Below, piece by piece: positions 62,755 through 64,000 of a stretch of DNA of 64,000 bases. The notes beneath the pieces were generated by a model. The model saw nothing but the letters and a program-made list of their open reading frames with translations, did no database searches and was not told where the DNA came from. This stretch comes from Sphingomonas taxi (GTDB taxonomy: Bacteria > Pseudomonadota > Alphaproteobacteria > Sphingomonadales > Sphingomonadaceae). The translations under genes were made by a program, and so were the position numbers. The number at the start of each line of letters is the position of its first letter. Within the stretch, counting starts at the first letter, position 1. The DNA is taken from assembly GCA_003243195.1 (NCBI GenBank), contig QFQI01000005.1:1-64000 (forward strand), written 5' to 3'.

Positions 62755-64000
62755 CTATCGGATCTCCAGTTGTATCCCGAAGGTGCGAGGGCGAATGCGC
62801 AGGTCGAAGTCGTTTGTCGGAATGGTCGCGGAACCGATGATGCGCGGGTTCTGGTTGGTGACGTTGTCGACGAACAGGGTGGCACGCAGCATCTCGGTCA
62901 GCCCGACCGAGAAGCGGGCACCGCCGATGATCTGCTCCTGCCCCCGCGCGACGAGCGTCTGTCCCCCGCTGATGCCCCGGTCGGACTGCCGTGACGTATA
63001 GTTCAGCGACCCGGACAGGCTCGCATCGCGTCCGCCGAGCGAGAAGCCATAATCGGCCGTACCGACCAGGATCGTCGACGGCGACCGGTTGAGGCGCTCG
63101 CCCTTTCGGAACAGCACGATGCCGCTTGATTCCACCGGCTCGTCGACGCGCAGGTCGTTGTAGCTGCCGGCGACCGAGACCGTCAGCTGCGGCGCGACCC
63201 GGGCGGAGACCTTGGCGTCGACGCCGAAACCGCTCGCCGAGGCGGCGTTGACCAGCGCGGTCACAAAGGCGCCGGGGACGGTGATCGCCGGGACGCTCAG
63301 CGACTGCTGTACGTTCTTCCAGTCGATGAAATAGGCCGCGGTTTCGAACTGAACGCGATTGCCCAGCAATCCCAGCTTCGATCCGACTTCGTAATTGTGG
63401 AGTCGGTCGGGGCGGACGCCCGGAAATTCCGGGGGAACCAGGCCCTGATACTGGATCGACCCGCTGCGGAAGCCCTGGGAGTATGAGGCGTAGACGGTTG
63501 TTCTGTCATCCGGCAGCCAGGTGACGACCGCACGTGGGGTTACCGCATCATACCCTTCCTCCGCGGTCGGCGTGGGCGGGTCGGACGCGCGCGCGGACAC
63601 ATCGTCGTGGAAGTACCGCAACCCGCCAGTCAATTCGATCTGGCCGACCTTGTATGTGGCCTCGCCGAACACGGCATAGGCGTCGGAATTGTCGAATGCC
63701 GTGTAGGTGAAGAACGGTGGCGATGTGTATTGGTCCAGTCGATCGCGCGCCCGGCGATAGCTGCCCCCGATGCTCCAGTCGAGCGCGCCCGTGGTATCGG
63801 AACTCAACGTCAGCTCGTTGCTGAAGATCTTCGTGCCGAAGACGCTGCCCAGCGCGATCCCGAACGACGTGCCGGCATAGTCGAAGATGCCGTCGTTCTT
63901 CAGGTCCAGATATCCGGTCGAGTTGGTGAGAACGACACCGCCGAGATCCTGCTCGATCCTCAACCCCAGCGTGTCATAGTCGAACGACTGCGGCTCCGGG
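62755..64000 (-). CDS. TonB-dependent receptor, C-terminal part (cut by window end)
   Basis: The last roughly 415 residues of a TonB-dependent receptor barrel. The frame remains open through base 64000, so the signal peptide and plug lie outside the window. Visible barrel motifs are VYASYSQGFRSGSIQYQG, NYEVGSKLGLLGNRVQFETAAYFIDWKNVQQ-type NYEVGSKLG and FIDWKNVQQ, and a terminal FGIQLEIR. It closely resembles the iron/small-molecule receptors common in sphingomonads that have FRSGS and YEVGSK motifs. It stops 126 bp before the SDR start on the same strand. Substrate unknown. Confidence 0.85.
   Translation of the reverse strand, partial: PEPQSFDYDTLGLRIEQDLGGVVLTNSTGYLDLKNDGIFDYAGTSFGIALGSVFGTKIFSNELTLSSDTTGALDWSIGGSYRRARDRLDQYTSPPFFTYTAFDNSDAYAVFGEATYKVGQIELTGGLRYFHDDVSARASDPPTPTAEEGYDAVTPRAVVTWLPDDRTTVYASYSQGFRSGSIQYQGLVPPEFPGVRPDRLHNYEVGSKLGLLGNRVQFETAAYFIDWKNVQQSLSVPAITVPGAFVTALVNAASASGFGVDAKVSARVAPQLTVSVAGSYNDLRVDEPVESSGIVLFRKGERLNRSPSTILVGTADYGFSLGGRDASLSGSLNYTSRQSDRGISGGQTLVARGQEQIIGGARFSVGLTEMLRATLFVDNVTNQNPRIIGSATIPTNDFDLRIRPRTFGIQLEIR

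Noticed and set aside
1..64000. CRISPR arrays, tRNA or rRNA genes
   Set aside because: No regularly spaced repeats, no cloverleaf with GGTTCGA-type loop and no rRNA sequence were seen.

Overview
The window is high-GC DNA (about 68-70% over most of its length by eye). It is dense in TonB-dependent receptors, PQQ dehydrogenase, DUF1592/DUF1552 and purine-catabolic genes, a gene complement typical of a sphingomonad (Alphaproteobacteria, Sphingomonas-like). This placement is inferred from gene content; no rRNA or tRNA lies in the window.

Region 1 (1-5.6 kb) is accessory DNA. An IS21-type right terminus (two GGGGTCCCTTTT repeats) abuts a lower-GC two-gene anti-phage-type module: an AAA/ABC-like ATPase plus an HNH nuclease, resembling Septu PtuA/PtuB. 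An IS91-type element follows, with a tyrosine recombinase and an HUH transposase.

Region 2 (5.6-17.7 kb) holds a membrane PQQ glucose dehydrogenase gene that is frameshifted in this sequence, a glutaredoxin/MauE-like protein, a DUF2254 membrane protein, a small-membrane/PepSY/DUF3325-like operon, a haem-type TonB receptor with a DUF6607 partner, and a secreted adenosine deaminase.

Region 3 (17.9-24.2 kb) runs on the plus strand: DUF1592 c-type cytochrome, Tat-exported DUF1552, ankyrin protein, cytochrome c' and cytochrome b561. It looks like an envelope redox module.

Region 4 (24.2-51.5 kb) is a very large purine-utilisation locus. One plus-strand operon encodes an AzgA-type permease, XdhABC, guanine deaminase and a secreted nucleoside hydrolase. 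A second carries a TonB receptor, a purine nucleoside permease-family protein and 8-oxoguanine deaminase. An NCS2 permease and two related LysR regulators follow. An 11-gene minus-strand operon (51458 to 41507), almost entirely start/stop-overlapped, encodes urate-to-oxamate/oxalate breakdown: HpxX, HpxY, HpxW, AllC, PucG, PuuE, HpxZ, UraD, an FMO-like flavoprotein, UraH and a BASS transporter. No known urate oxidase is present; the flavoprotein between uraD and uraH is the best candidate for that step.

Region 5 (51.7-54.3 kb) is mesX-mesD, a B12-independent methionine synthase pair, behind a clear cobalamin riboswitch and a GATAT palindrome array.

Region 6 (54.3-64 kb) holds a TonB receptor, an MFS transporter, a tightly coupled ferredoxin/FAD-oxidoreductase/GST set, a TetR regulator, an SDR, and a second TonB receptor cut by the window edge. 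The substrate of this last region is unknown; it is the least explained part of the window.
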